From the NCBI RefSeq assembly GCF_003987065.1, contig NZ_PIPY01000002.1:62001-126000 (forward strand): DNA of 64,000 nucleotides, read 5' to 3'. This stretch comes from Pseudidiomarina insulisalsae (lineage in GTDB: Bacteria > Pseudomonadota > Gammaproteobacteria > Enterobacterales > Alteromonadaceae). The position numbers and the translations under genes were made by a program. This document shows, piece after piece, positions 56,577 to 64,000 of this stretch; the first letter of the stretch is position 1, and every line of letters begins with the position of its first letter. The notes beneath the pieces were generated by a model. It was not told where the DNA came from. It ran no database searches and saw only the letters and a list, made by a program, of their open reading frames with translations.

Positions 56577-57593
56577 GTGATTTTAGATTTACGCAGTGAT
56601 ACCGTGACCCAGCCAACCGCCGCGATGCGCGAGGCCATGGCCGCCGCCCCGGTTGGCGATGATGTCTTTGGTGACGATCCGACCATTAACGCCTTGCAAC
56701 AGCGGGTGGCGGAAATGACTGGTAAAGAAGCGGCGCTCATTGCCAGTAGCGGTACGCAGACCAACTTATTGGCATTACTAAGCCACTGTCAGCGCGGCGA
56801 AGAGTATCTGGTCGGTCAGGAGTACCATACCTACCGTTATGAAGCTGGCGGCGCCGCCGTGCTTGGCGGTATTGTCCCGCAACCCTTTGAGATTGAATCG
56901 GACGGCACCCTCGATTTGCAAGCGGTAGAGAAGCGCATTAAACCCGACGACCCGCATTTTCCGATCACCCGGTTGCTGGCTCTGGAAAACACTCATACCG
57001 GTAAAGTCATGCCGCAGGATTTCATTGCGCAAGCCCGACAGTTCGTCGACAAGCACGGCCTGAAGCTGCACTTAGACGGAGCCCGCATATTCAATGCTGT
57101 GGTCGCCACTGGCCGCTCGCTGGCCGAGTTAAGCGCGCCGTTTGACAGCGTGTCGATTTGCTTTTCAAAAGGTTTAGGCACGCCCATTGGTTCCGTGCTG
57201 GTCGGCGATCAGGCGTTCATTAAGCGGGCGCACCGCTGGCGTAAAATGCTCGGTGGTGGCATGCGTCAGGCCGGCATTGTCGCCGCTGCGATGGACTACG
57301 CGCTGGATCATCATGTTGAGCGGCTGGCCGAAGATCACGCCAACGCGCTTCGATTGGCACAAGGGTTAAGCAAGCTCGAAGGCTTAGCTGTCGAACCGGC
57401 ACAAACGAACATGGTGTATGTTAACTTTAACTCTACGGAGAAGGCTCACAATGTAAGTGAGTACTTACGTAAGCGTGACATTATCGTCGGTCGCACCCAA
57501 CGCCTGCGACTGGTAACGCACCTGGGTATACCAGCTAATGCTATTGATCAGATTGTTGCAGCCTTTGCCGAAGCTCTGGCAGATGAGTCCTAA
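56577..57593 (+). CDS. ltaE: Low-specificity L-threonine aldolase
   Basis: PLP enzyme splitting L-threonine or allo-threonine into glycine and acetaldehyde. 338 aa. The start is GTG after GAGGAG. Family motifs: [11 protein letters not shown] at the N terminus, [21 protein letters not shown] and the PLP lysine Lys198 in [12 protein letters not shown]. It adds a second threonine-to-glycine route to Kbl-Tdh at 9.7 kb. Its stop directly abuts the comM stop. Confidence 0.95.
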   Translation: MILDLRSDTVTQPTAAMREAMAAAPVGDDVFGDDPTINALQQRVAEMTGKEAALIASSGTQTNLLALLSHCQRGEEYLVGQEYHTYRYEAGGAAVLGGIVPQPFEIESDGTLDLQAVEKRIKPDDPHFPITRLLALENTHTGKVMPQDFIAQARQFVDKHGLKLHLDGARIFNAVVATGRSLAELSAPFDSVSICFSKGLGTPIGSVLVGDQAFIKRAHRWRKMLGGGMRQAGIVAAAMDYALDHHVERLAEDHANALRLAQGLSKLEGLAVEPAQTNMVYVNFNSTEKAHNVSEYLRKRDIIVGRTQRLRLVTHLGIPANAIDQIVAAFAEALADES

Positions 57594-59144
57594 TCACAGT
57601 TCCTGTAATTGTTGCATCAAGCGGTCGAGCGCGCGGTAGCTAAGCGCCTCGGCCAGGTGTGTTTTGTTAATCTTTTCCGCGCCAGCGGCATCAGCAATGG
57701 TGCGCGCCAGGCGCAATACCCGGTGGTAAGCGCGGTGCGACAGCTTAAAGCGTTCGATCGCCGAGACTAAAAAAGCATGGTCGTCGTCGCTCAGGCGACA
57801 GTGCTCGGCCAGCTGCGCGGTTTTCAGCTCGCTATTAAGGCATTTCTGGCGCTGTCGTTGCAGTGCACGTACCTTGGCAACCTGGGTGCGCAGCGCAGGC
57901 GTCTGCGGCTCTTGCGTCTGATGCTGCTGTTTCAGCACGTCGGGCTGACGCGGTACCGCGACCTGCATGTCCAGCCGATCCAGTAAAGGACCCGAAAGTT
58001 TACCCAGATAGCGACTGATTTGATCGGGCGTGGCCCGTGCGCTGGCCAAAGTGCCATCAAAGTGTCCGCACGGCGATGGATTCAGCGCGCATACCAGTTG
58101 AAACTGTGCCGGAAACGTTGCCTGATAACCGGCACGGCTAATCGACACCTGTCCTGACTCTAACGGTTCGCGGAGCGAGTCGAGTACATGGCGGGAGAAC
58201 TCCGGCAACTCATCAAGAAAGAGCAGTGATTTATGTGCCAGTGAGATTTCTCCCGGTTGCGGCGGCGACCCACCACCCACCAATGCTGCCGCCGAGCAGG
58301 AATGATGTGGCGAACGCAGACTACGCTCCAGCCAGGCGGTCGGATGTTCAGCGTTGTAGTTATGCCCGGCGACACTGCGAATCGCTGCCACTTCAAGACC
58401 TTCGGTGTCAGTTAATGGTGGTAACAGGCCGAGTAAACGCTGCGCCAGCATGGTTTTGCCCGTGCCCGGTGGCCCGACAAAGAGCACATGATGACCGCCC
58501 ATTGCAGCAAGGATTAACGCGCGTTTTGCCTGCTCCTGACCAATGACATCGGCCAGATCACCAACAGGCTGCTGCGCTGCGGACTCTTGCAGCGCGCTCA
58601 GATGCGGTAGTTGATGTGGTCCACGCAGGTGCTCAGTCACATCGCGCAGACTTTCCGCGGCCACACACTGTTGCTCGCGCACCACGCGTGCCTCGTTCTG
58701 ATTCGCTAACGGGATCACGGCTTCACGTCCCTGTTCGCGACACGCCAGCATAGCCGGTAAAATACCGGGCACACCGCGTAACTCGCCATTAAGGGTCAGC
58801 TCACCATAAAACTCGCGGGTAATCACCGCGCGCTCACTTAACTGGCCATCGGCTACCAAAATACCAATAGCGATGGCCAGATCATAACGCGCGCCGTGCT
58901 TGGGTAAGTCGGCCGGAGCAAGGTTTACGGTTATTTTCTTGGCCCGGGGGAACTCAAATTCACTGGCCTGGATTGCTGAGCGCACCCGGTCGCGCGCTTC
59001 CCGCACCCCCGCCTGCGGCATACCGACCACAGCGAAGGCCGGTAAACCCGCAGCCAGACAAACCTCGACCGTCACCAACGGCGCATCCATGCCGTACAAG
59101 GCTCGGGTATAAACCCGCGCCAGCGATATCACATTCCCTGCCAT
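57594..59144 (-). CDS. comM: YifB/ComM-family Mg-chelatase-like AAA+ ATPase
   Basis: 516 aa: N-terminal Lon-protease-like (S5) domain (1-170), AAA+ core with Walker A GPPGTGKT (224-231) and Walker B LLFLDELPEF, and a C-terminal Mg-chelatase domain. In Vibrio, ComM is a hexameric helicase promoting branch migration during natural transformation. With ComF at 34 kb it hints at competence, but no uptake pilus genes are seen here. Confidence 0.95.
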   Translation of the reverse strand: MAGNVISLARVYTRALYGMDAPLVTVEVCLAAGLPAFAVVGMPQAGVREARDRVRSAIQASEFEFPRAKKITVNLAPADLPKHGARYDLAIAIGILVADGQLSERAVITREFYGELTLNGELRGVPGILPAMLACREQGREAVIPLANQNEARVVREQQCVAAESLRDVTEHLRGPHQLPHLSALQESAAQQPVGDLADVIGQEQAKRALILAAMGGHHVLFVGPPGTGKTMLAQRLLGLLPPLTDTEGLEVAAIRSVAGHNYNAEHPTAWLERSLRSPHHSCSAAALVGGGSPPQPGEISLAHKSLLFLDELPEFSRHVLDSLREPLESGQVSISRAGYQATFPAQFQLVCALNPSPCGHFDGTLASARATPDQISRYLGKLSGPLLDRLDMQVAVPRQPDVLKQQHQTQEPQTPALRTQVAKVRALQRQRQKCLNSELKTAQLAEHCRLSDDDHAFLVSAIERFKLSHRAYHRVLRLARTIADAAGAEKINKTHLAEALSYRALDRLMQQLQEL

Positions 59145-59256
59145 ACCTTGCGCCCTTTTCCCTGGCTAAAACACCAAGTCTAGCGCAACTTATCAAAGCC
59201 TTGTTGTGCGTCAGGGCGTCACTTGCTGTCAGCGATGACCTCAGCGCGGAAGGTTT

Positions 59257-59595
59257 TTAGTCGAGTTTCGCAATAAACCGGCGCACCTCGTCAACTTTTA
59301 ACGGCCGCACCAGACGCGCTACTTCTTTACCGTCGTGTAGCAGTATCAAGGTCGGCCAGAGCTTCACCTTGAACGCGCGCCCGAGTCGTTTGCCCTTGCC
59401 GTCGTATATTCTGATATGACGCAGTCCTGAGCGCTCAGCTACGGCTTCTTTTATCGCGGGGGTTGCTGCCTGACAATGTCCACACCAGGGCGCACCAAAC
59501 TCAAGCACAGTGTCGCCGGATAACTCGCTAATCTCTTCAAATGTAAATGATTCCTCGGTGTACTCGGCGTTAGATCCAATAGGGTTGGTTTTCAT
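59257..59595 (-). CDS. Thioredoxin-like protein
   Basis: 112 aa, no signal peptide, so cytoplasmic. The active site is WCGHC (Cys38, Cys41), like protein disulfide isomerases rather than the WCGPC of thioredoxin 1; the cis-proline is in KLWPTLIL. The N-terminal extension SNAEYTEESFTFEEISEL is acidic. It lies 14 bp downstream of the ferredoxin reductase gene on the same strand, implying an operon and possibly a reductant link; that is inference. Confidence 0.87.
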   Translation of the reverse strand: MKTNPIGSNAEYTEESFTFEEISELSGDTVLEFGAPWCGHCQAATPAIKEAVAERSGLRHIRIYDGKGKRLGRAFKVKLWPTLILLHDGKEVARLVRPLKVDEVRRFIAKLD

Positions 59596-59609
59596 TGCGT
59601 TTTCTCCGC

Positions 59610-60353
59610 TTACCAGTAGTGCTCGACGGTGACATTGCCGGGTTTGCGGCGCAGGTTTTTCGGCAAGCCTTTATCGGCCAGCACCTGCCTGGCGTCGCGG
59701 ATCATGTCCGGATTACCGCAGAGCATGACTTGTGCGTTGTTGTTGAGCGTGTCGTTCAGCGCAGCTTCAAGCTTGCCTTCTAAAATCAATGCCGGAATCC
59801 GGCCGCGCAGTGCGCCGATCGCGTCTTCGCGGCTGACAACGGGCTGATAGGACAGCTGGCCCGGGTGCTTAGCAACCCAATCCAGTATTTGCGGCTGATA
59901 AGCCAGATCATTGGCGTACCGCACGGCATGAATTAAGTGAATACGTGCAAAACGCTCGTAAGGAATTTGCGTCGTCAGCATCGACAAGTAAGGCCCGATG
60001 CCGGTGCCAGTCGCTATCAGCCACAAGCTCTCGCCTTCCGGGACTTCATTCAGGGTGAAAAAGCCGGTGGGAGGCTGGCTTACCTGAATGGCCTGGCCCG
60101 GGCGCAGGTCATGCAGACGTGGCGAAAACTCACCGTCGTGGACACGGTTCACAAGGAAGTCGAGCGTCGGATCTTGCGGGCCGTTTACCAGCGAGTAGGC
60201 ACGTTGAAAACGCTGCCCACCCTCTTCCAGACCTAACCGAACAAATTGCCCGGCAATAAACTCAAATGGCTCTGGTACTTTCACCCGCAGGCTGAACAGC
60301 TCGTTATTCCAGGCGTAGTTTTCAACCACTTCGCCGGTCATCCATTGTGCCAT
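59610..60353 (-). CDS. fpr: Ferredoxin/flavodoxin-NADP+ reductase
   Basis: FAD enzyme moving electrons between NADPH and ferredoxin or flavodoxin. 247 aa. FAD binds at FQRAYSLVNGP (RxYS motif); NADP(H) at LIATGTGIGPYLSML and VMLCGNPDMI; the C terminus ends VTVEHYW, as in bacterial Fpr with an aromatic lid. Followed by the thioredoxin-like gene; divergent from a lipoprotein gene. Confidence 0.94.
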   Translation of the reverse strand: MAQWMTGEVVENYAWNNELFSLRVKVPEPFEFIAGQFVRLGLEEGGQRFQRAYSLVNGPQDPTLDFLVNRVHDGEFSPRLHDLRPGQAIQVSQPPTGFFTLNEVPEGESLWLIATGTGIGPYLSMLTTQIPYERFARIHLIHAVRYANDLAYQPQILDWVAKHPGQLSYQPVVSREDAIGALRGRIPALILEGKLEAALNDTLNNNAQVMLCGNPDMIRDARQVLADKGLPKNLRRKPGNVTVEHYW

Positions 60354-60433
60354 AACGTCCTCTTTTGTGTTTCGTGTATCACTGCGCTAGCTTTATTGAT
60401 AGAGTACGCTTTTCTTCGATTCGAGGCCAGTTT

Positions 60434-61090
60434 ATGGGGTTTAAAAAGTGGTGGGTGCCGTTGCTGTTGACGCTTACCATCAGCGCTTGTGGTGAGCAAA
60501 AGCAAGCCGAAGTCGTGCGCTATTCGCATCCACAAGTGTGTGAGTTTGCCGATGCCATGGCTGCTTTGGATGCAACGCAACCTGACCCAAAACAATTACG
60601 CTTTTTAAATGAAAGCTGGCGCAGTTTGAAAAATGATGAGCTGTTCCGCCCGGCGGAGGCACCTATTGCCGCGCAACGCATGACCAAGCTGAACTATTAT
60701 CTCGCGCAGGACACCCTGCAATTGCTGGATGAAGTGCTGGCATTAACGGCCGCAACCTATGAAGAAATTGAAGCCCTGCGTCGTTTCAGCAGTAACCCGA
60801 AAGAAATGAAAGTGCCCGAATCGATGATTCGCAATTATCGCAATGCGGTGCAGGCTTGCTGCGCTGACGCATTAAGTCGTAACGCGACGGCGCTGGTGCG
60901 CGCCGATAAAGAGTCAGGCCTTTATGCAGTCGGCCGCCGCGCATACTTTATGCAGCGCGACGTCAACGCCTTGCTCGACAATGAAATGTCGTTTGCCGAT
61001 TACCGCGAAAAACTTGGCGCGGCGCGCGCAAAACTGCCCGCGAGCGCACCGCAACTTAACTTAGCCAGCGACTGGGTCACCTGCCGCTAA
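60434..61090 (+). CDS. Hypothetical lipoprotein
   Basis: 218 aa with a lipoprotein signal ending LTISAC (Cys19). The mature part is mostly helical and has further cysteines in HPQVCEFAD, AVQACCADAL and the C-terminal WVTCR, possibly forming disulfides. I do not recognise a family with confidence. ATG 60434 is chosen because it starts the signal peptide; earlier starts add a non-signal leader. Convergent with ubiK, 6 bp apart. Confidence 0.75.
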   Translation: MGFKKWWVPLLLTLTISACGEQKQAEVVRYSHPQVCEFADAMAALDATQPDPKQLRFLNESWRSLKNDELFRPAEAPIAAQRMTKLNYYLAQDTLQLLDEVLALTAATYEEIEALRRFSSNPKEMKVPESMIRNYRNAVQACCADALSRNATALVRADKESGLYAVGRRAYFMQRDVNALLDNEMSFADYREKLGAARAKLPASAPQLNLASDWVTCR

Positions 61091-61096
61091 GATAAC

Positions 61097-61354
61097 TTAC
61101 AGCTGTTCAGGCTTGTCCTGGTCCTGCTGTAACTGTTGCACTTGCTGTTCAAGTTGTTCGACGCGCTGACGAAGACGCAGCAACAGTTGTTGCTGCACGT
61201 CAAGCTCTTCATGGGTTACCACATCGAGCTTTGCCAGCTGCTGCTGTAAAATTTGTTTAATGCGGTTTTCCATATTGCCAGCAAGATCTTTCACGCCGGC
61301 AGGAATGCTGTCGTTAATTTGTTTGGCAATGTCTTCAATTTTTTTCGCATCCAT
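61097..61354 (-). CDS. ubiK: Ubiquinone biosynthesis accessory factor UbiK (YqiC/BMFP family)
   Basis: 85-aa membrane-fusogenic-type protein: N-terminal amphipathic helix (KKIEDIAKQINDSIPAGVKD) and a C-terminal Leu/Gln coiled coil. This matches YqiC/UbiK, which assists the late Ubi complex under aerobic growth by binding UbiJ and lipids. AGGAG precedes the ATG. Divergent from rep. Confidence 0.88.
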   Translation of the reverse strand: MDAKKIEDIAKQINDSIPAGVKDLAGNMENRIKQILQQQLAKLDVVTHEELDVQQQLLLRLRQRVEQLEQQVQQLQQDQDKPEQL

Positions 61355-61457
61355 TTCAAACTCCTGGGACGAATGACCGATTAGTCTTTTAGCTTAGCAG
61401 GAGTTTAGGCTAAAATCTGCTGTTCCATTGAACCCTCTTTGCCCTGACAGGAACGCC

Positions 61458-63470
61458 ATGCAACTGAATCCGCGCCAGCAAGAAGCCGTACACGCCATTA
61501 GCGGACCTGTCCTCGTGCTGGCCGGTGCAGGCAGTGGCAAAACCCGGGTCATTACTGAGAAGATTGCATACCTGATCACCCGGTGTAACTATCAGGCGCG
61601 CCATATCGCTGCAGTTACCTTTACCAATAAAGCCGCACGGGAAATGAAAGAGCGCGTGGGTCAGACCCTCGGCAGACAACAGACGCGCGGCCTGACGGTC
61701 TCGACCTTTCATACCCTTGGGCTCAATATTATCCGCAAGGAAGTCACGCAACTGGGCCTGAAGTCCGGATTTTCCTTGTTTGATGATCAGGACTCCTTCG
61801 CACTTCTAAAAGCGCTCACCGAGCCCGAACTTGACGGCGACAAAGACAGCCTCAAGCGCCTGCAAAGCCAGATCAGCAACTGGAAGAATGCCATGTTGTC
61901 GCCACAACAGGCACTTTCCCACGCAAGCACACCTGACGAAGAAGAGTTCGCCGAATTTTACCGTCGCTACCAGCAAAATATGCGCGCCTGCAATGCGCTC
62001 GACTTTGATGATCTGATCTTGTTGCCGACGCAGTTGCTAGCCGCAAACGAACACTCCCGTCAGCGCTGGCAGAAGAAGTTTCAGTACTTGCTGGTGGATG
62101 AATATCAGGACACCAACACCTCGCAGTATCAGTTAGTGAAACTGCTGGTGGGCGAGCGCGCCCGCTTTACTGTGGTCGGCGACGATGACCAGTCCATTTA
62201 TTCCTGGCGGGGCGCGCAGCCGCAAAACCTTGCCCTGCTGCAAAAAGACTTTCCGCAGTTACAGGTTATTAAGCTTGAGCAGAACTACCGCTCGCACGGT
62301 CGTATACTGAAAGCAGCCAACATACTGATTGAAAATAATCCCCACGTCTTTGACAAAAAGCTATTCTCCGAAATGGAATACGGGGTGCCTCTGCGGGTCA
62401 TCTACGGTCGCAATGAGGAGCATGAAGCCGAGCGCGTGGTTGCTGAAATCGTGCGCCGTCGCTTTTTGGAGCGCACGCCCTATTCGCAGTTTGCCGTGCT
62501 ATACCGCGGCAATCATCAGTCACGTATTTTTGAAAAAGCGCTGCTGACCAACCGCATTCCGTATCGGATGACCGGCGGGCAGAGTTTCTTTGCCCGCGCC
62601 GAAGTTAAAGACATCATGGCTTATCTGCGCCTGCTGGTGAATCCCACTGACGACACCGCATTTATCCGGGTCGTGAATGTGCCCAAACGGGGTATCGGTC
62701 CACATACGGTCGAGCGTATTGGCGAGCTGGCGCACGAGCTGCACTGCAGTATGCTTGAGGCCGCGCAGCATCAGGCTTTGAAAACCCGGCTTGGCAGTCG
62801 CGAGTATCAGTCAGTGCAACTGTTTACCCACTTACTGGGACAAACCGCACGGCGCTGCGATGACCCGCGAGATGTCATGCCAGCGCTCTATCACCTGGTG
62901 AAAGAAGTCGGCTACGAAGAGTGGCTCTATGAAATGAGCCCTAGTCAGGCGGCCGCCGAAATGCGTTATAAAAATATCAGCGAGCTGCTGCGCTGGGTGG
63001 GCGAAATGCTCAAAGGTGACGATGAGTATGAGCCGCTCAATCTTGAGCAAGCGGTGGCCAAACTGTGCCTGCGCGATCTGATGTCGCGTAATGAGGAGGA
63101 AGATGTCGGCGATCAGGTGCAATTGATGACCTTGCATGCATCCAAAGGTCTCGAATTCCCGCACGTATTTCTGGTCGGCATGGAAGAGGGTCTGTTACCG
63201 CACCAGTCGAGCATTGACGACAACATGGTCGAAGAAGAACGCCGACTGGCCTATGTCGGCATTACCCGTGCCCAGCAGTCGCTGATATTTACCATGGCCA
63301 AAGAACGCCGTCAGTATGGCGATGTGATCCGTCCGGAACCAAGTCGCTTTTTGTTTGAGTTACCTCAGGACGATCTGGAATGGGAAGGCAAAACACCGGT
63401 AACGCCTGAGCGCGAAGAAGCCTCGCGCGCCAGCGGCCTGGCCATGCTGCGCAATGCGCTAAAAGGCTAA
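61458..63470 (+). CDS. rep: ATP-dependent DNA helicase Rep
   Basis: Superfamily 1A 3'-5' helicase that clears proteins ahead of the replication fork. 670 aa. Motifs: Q motif LNPRQQEAV, Walker A GAGSGKT (23-29), Ib TFHTLGLNI, II VDEYQDTN, III GDDDQSIYSWRGA, IV QNYRS, V LMTLHASKGLEF and VI VGITRAQ. ATG 61458 gives the Rep-like start MQLNPRQQEAV; an in-frame start ten codons earlier is rejected. Rep, rather than UvrD, is indicated by length and N terminus. Confidence 0.96.
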   Translation: MQLNPRQQEAVHAISGPVLVLAGAGSGKTRVITEKIAYLITRCNYQARHIAAVTFTNKAAREMKERVGQTLGRQQTRGLTVSTFHTLGLNIIRKEVTQLGLKSGFSLFDDQDSFALLKALTEPELDGDKDSLKRLQSQISNWKNAMLSPQQALSHASTPDEEEFAEFYRRYQQNMRACNALDFDDLILLPTQLLAANEHSRQRWQKKFQYLLVDEYQDTNTSQYQLVKLLVGERARFTVVGDDDQSIYSWRGAQPQNLALLQKDFPQLQVIKLEQNYRSHGRILKAANILIENNPHVFDKKLFSEMEYGVPLRVIYGRNEEHEAERVVAEIVRRRFLERTPYSQFAVLYRGNHQSRIFEKALLTNRIPYRMTGGQSFFARAEVKDIMAYLRLLVNPTDDTAFIRVVNVPKRGIGPHTVERIGELAHELHCSMLEAAQHQALKTRLGSREYQSVQLFTHLLGQTARRCDDPRDVMPALYHLVKEVGYEEWLYEMSPSQAAAEMRYKNISELLRWVGEMLKGDDEYEPLNLEQAVAKLCLRDLMSRNEEEDVGDQVQLMTLHASKGLEFPHVFLVGMEEGLLPHQSSIDDNMVEEERRLAYVGITRAQQSLIFTMAKERRQYGDVIRPEPSRFLFELPQDDLEWEGKTPVTPEREEASRASGLAMLRNALKG

Positions 63471-64000
63471 ATCGCTTCTTGCTGTGCCTTAAGTTGCAGC
63501 CAGGTAGGTTCACCTAGTTGCTCACCAACACCTACCTGTACCCCGGCAGCCCGCAACGCCTGCAATTGCTCAGGTGTATCAACCCCTGCAGCAGCGATGG
63601 TAATGCTCAGCTCAGCACAAAGATTGACGACATTGCGCACCATCACCTTGGCACGCTCAGAACGTGTGGTCTCGCTGACAAAGCGAGGATCTAATTTGAC
63701 ATGGGTGAAGGGATAATTCAGCAGGTACTGCAATGCTCCGGCACTACGGCCAAACTCATTGAGAGCAAGCCCGACCCCGGCTTCGGCCAGGGTACGCAGC
63801 GCTGTTAGCTGCCGTTTCGAGTTATCACTAAGCTCGGTCTCACTGAATTCAAATACCAGCTTGCCGGGTTTTATCCCGGCGCGTTTAACGATCTCAAGCA
63901 AGGCCTTCACGTCGGCCAACTTATAAAGATGACGTGTCGACAGGCTGACATAAATGGGCACCTGCAATTGCTCTTCACGGACAATCTCGCAACAGCGCGT
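63467..64000 (-). CDS. Degenerate EAL-domain protein, C-terminal part (5' end beyond window)
   Basis: About 177 residues from the window edge to the stop; the frame continues past base 64000. The fold of an EAL domain is clear (VPIYVSLSTRHLY, VFEFSETEL, FTHVKLDPRFV, IAAAGVDTPEQLQAL), but key metal and catalytic positions are changed: the usual DDFGTG is NEFGRS, AEGVET is AAGVDT, and the QGY block reads VGVGEQLG. It probably does not hydrolyse cyclic di-GMP and may be a binding or signalling protein. Any N-terminal sensor or GGDEF domain is outside the window. Overlaps the end of rep by 4 bp. Confidence 0.85.
   Translation of the reverse strand, partial: TRCCEIVREEQLQVPIYVSLSTRHLYKLADVKALLEIVKRAGIKPGKLVFEFSETELSDNSKRQLTALRTLAEAGVGLALNEFGRSAGALQYLLNYPFTHVKLDPRFVSETTRSERAKVMVRNVVNLCAELSITIAAAGVDTPEQLQALRAAGVQVGVGEQLGEPTWLQLKAQQEAI

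Overview
The window is an ordinary stretch of core chromosome from a marine-type gammaproteobacterium. Gene content and order resemble Alteromonadales, and Idiomarina/Pseudidiomarina-like bacteria fit best; this genus-level call is an inference from synteny and protein resemblance, not a database result. Blocks known from Escherichia coli are kept: glpE-glpG, ubiC-ubiA/plsB/lexA, rpmG-rpmB-radC/coaBC-slmA, gpsA-secB-rhodanese/gpmI-envC-yibQ, and ftsY-ftsE-ftsX-rpoH with divergent rsmD-DUF1145. Coding density is very high, neighbouring genes often overlap by a few bases, and base composition looks even. I see no rRNA, tRNA, CRISPR array, insertion sequence, prophage or integron.

Layout. 1-7.3 kb: end of tex, a fatty-acid desaturase divergent from its probable repressor fabR, an SLC13-type transporter, an exported S9 peptidase and a GGDEF cyclase. 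7.3-14.5 kb: pckA, coaD, threonine degradation (kbl-tdh), glpE-glpG, ubiC-ubiA. 14.5-18.2 kb: plsB and the SOS operon lexA-sulA with two LexA boxes. 18.2-26.8 kb: a caa3-type cytochrome c oxidase locus (coxB with a fused cytochrome c domain, coxA, cox11, coxC, a convergent DUF2909 gene, surf1, an SCO-like protein, ctaA, ctaB, SCO). 26.8-34 kb: exported polysaccharide deacetylase, MATE exporter, DUF4397 lipoprotein, nfuA with an IscR-like box, and an M14 peptidase. 34-42.3 kb: comF, bioH, mutM, a 2-oxoglutarate oxygenase, rpmG-rpmB, radC, coaBC, slmA, gpsA, secB, rhodanese. 42.5-51.8 kb: gpmI-envC-yibQ, a YkgJ-like protein, rpoH, ftsX-ftsE-ftsY, rsmD, DUF1145, DUF416. 52-64 kb: threonine/serine dehydratase, VOC protein, a cystathionine synthase/lyase pair, lipoprotein, threonine aldolase, comM, thioredoxin-like protein, ferredoxin reductase, second lipoprotein, ubiK, rep and a truncated degenerate EAL gene.

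How the genes work together. Themes are aerobic respiration (haem A synthesis, copper delivery, oxidase assembly, quinone synthesis), membrane lipid control (desaturase, FabR, PlsB, GpsA), cell division and envelope work (SulA, SlmA, FtsEX, EnvC, FtsY), amino-acid turnover (Kbl/Tdh, LtaE, CBS/CGL, dehydratase) and stress regulation (LexA, RpoH, NfuA). The most informative non-coding signals are two different palindromes between the desaturase and fabR, a 25-bp IscR type-1-like palindrome before nfuA, the lexA operators, and the rpoH promoter and leader hairpin.

I did not find a convincing new multi-gene system. The best leads are a second SCO-like CxxxC protein in the oxidase cluster, a 2OG oxygenase beside ribosomal-protein genes, two unassigned lipoproteins, and a degenerate EAL protein.
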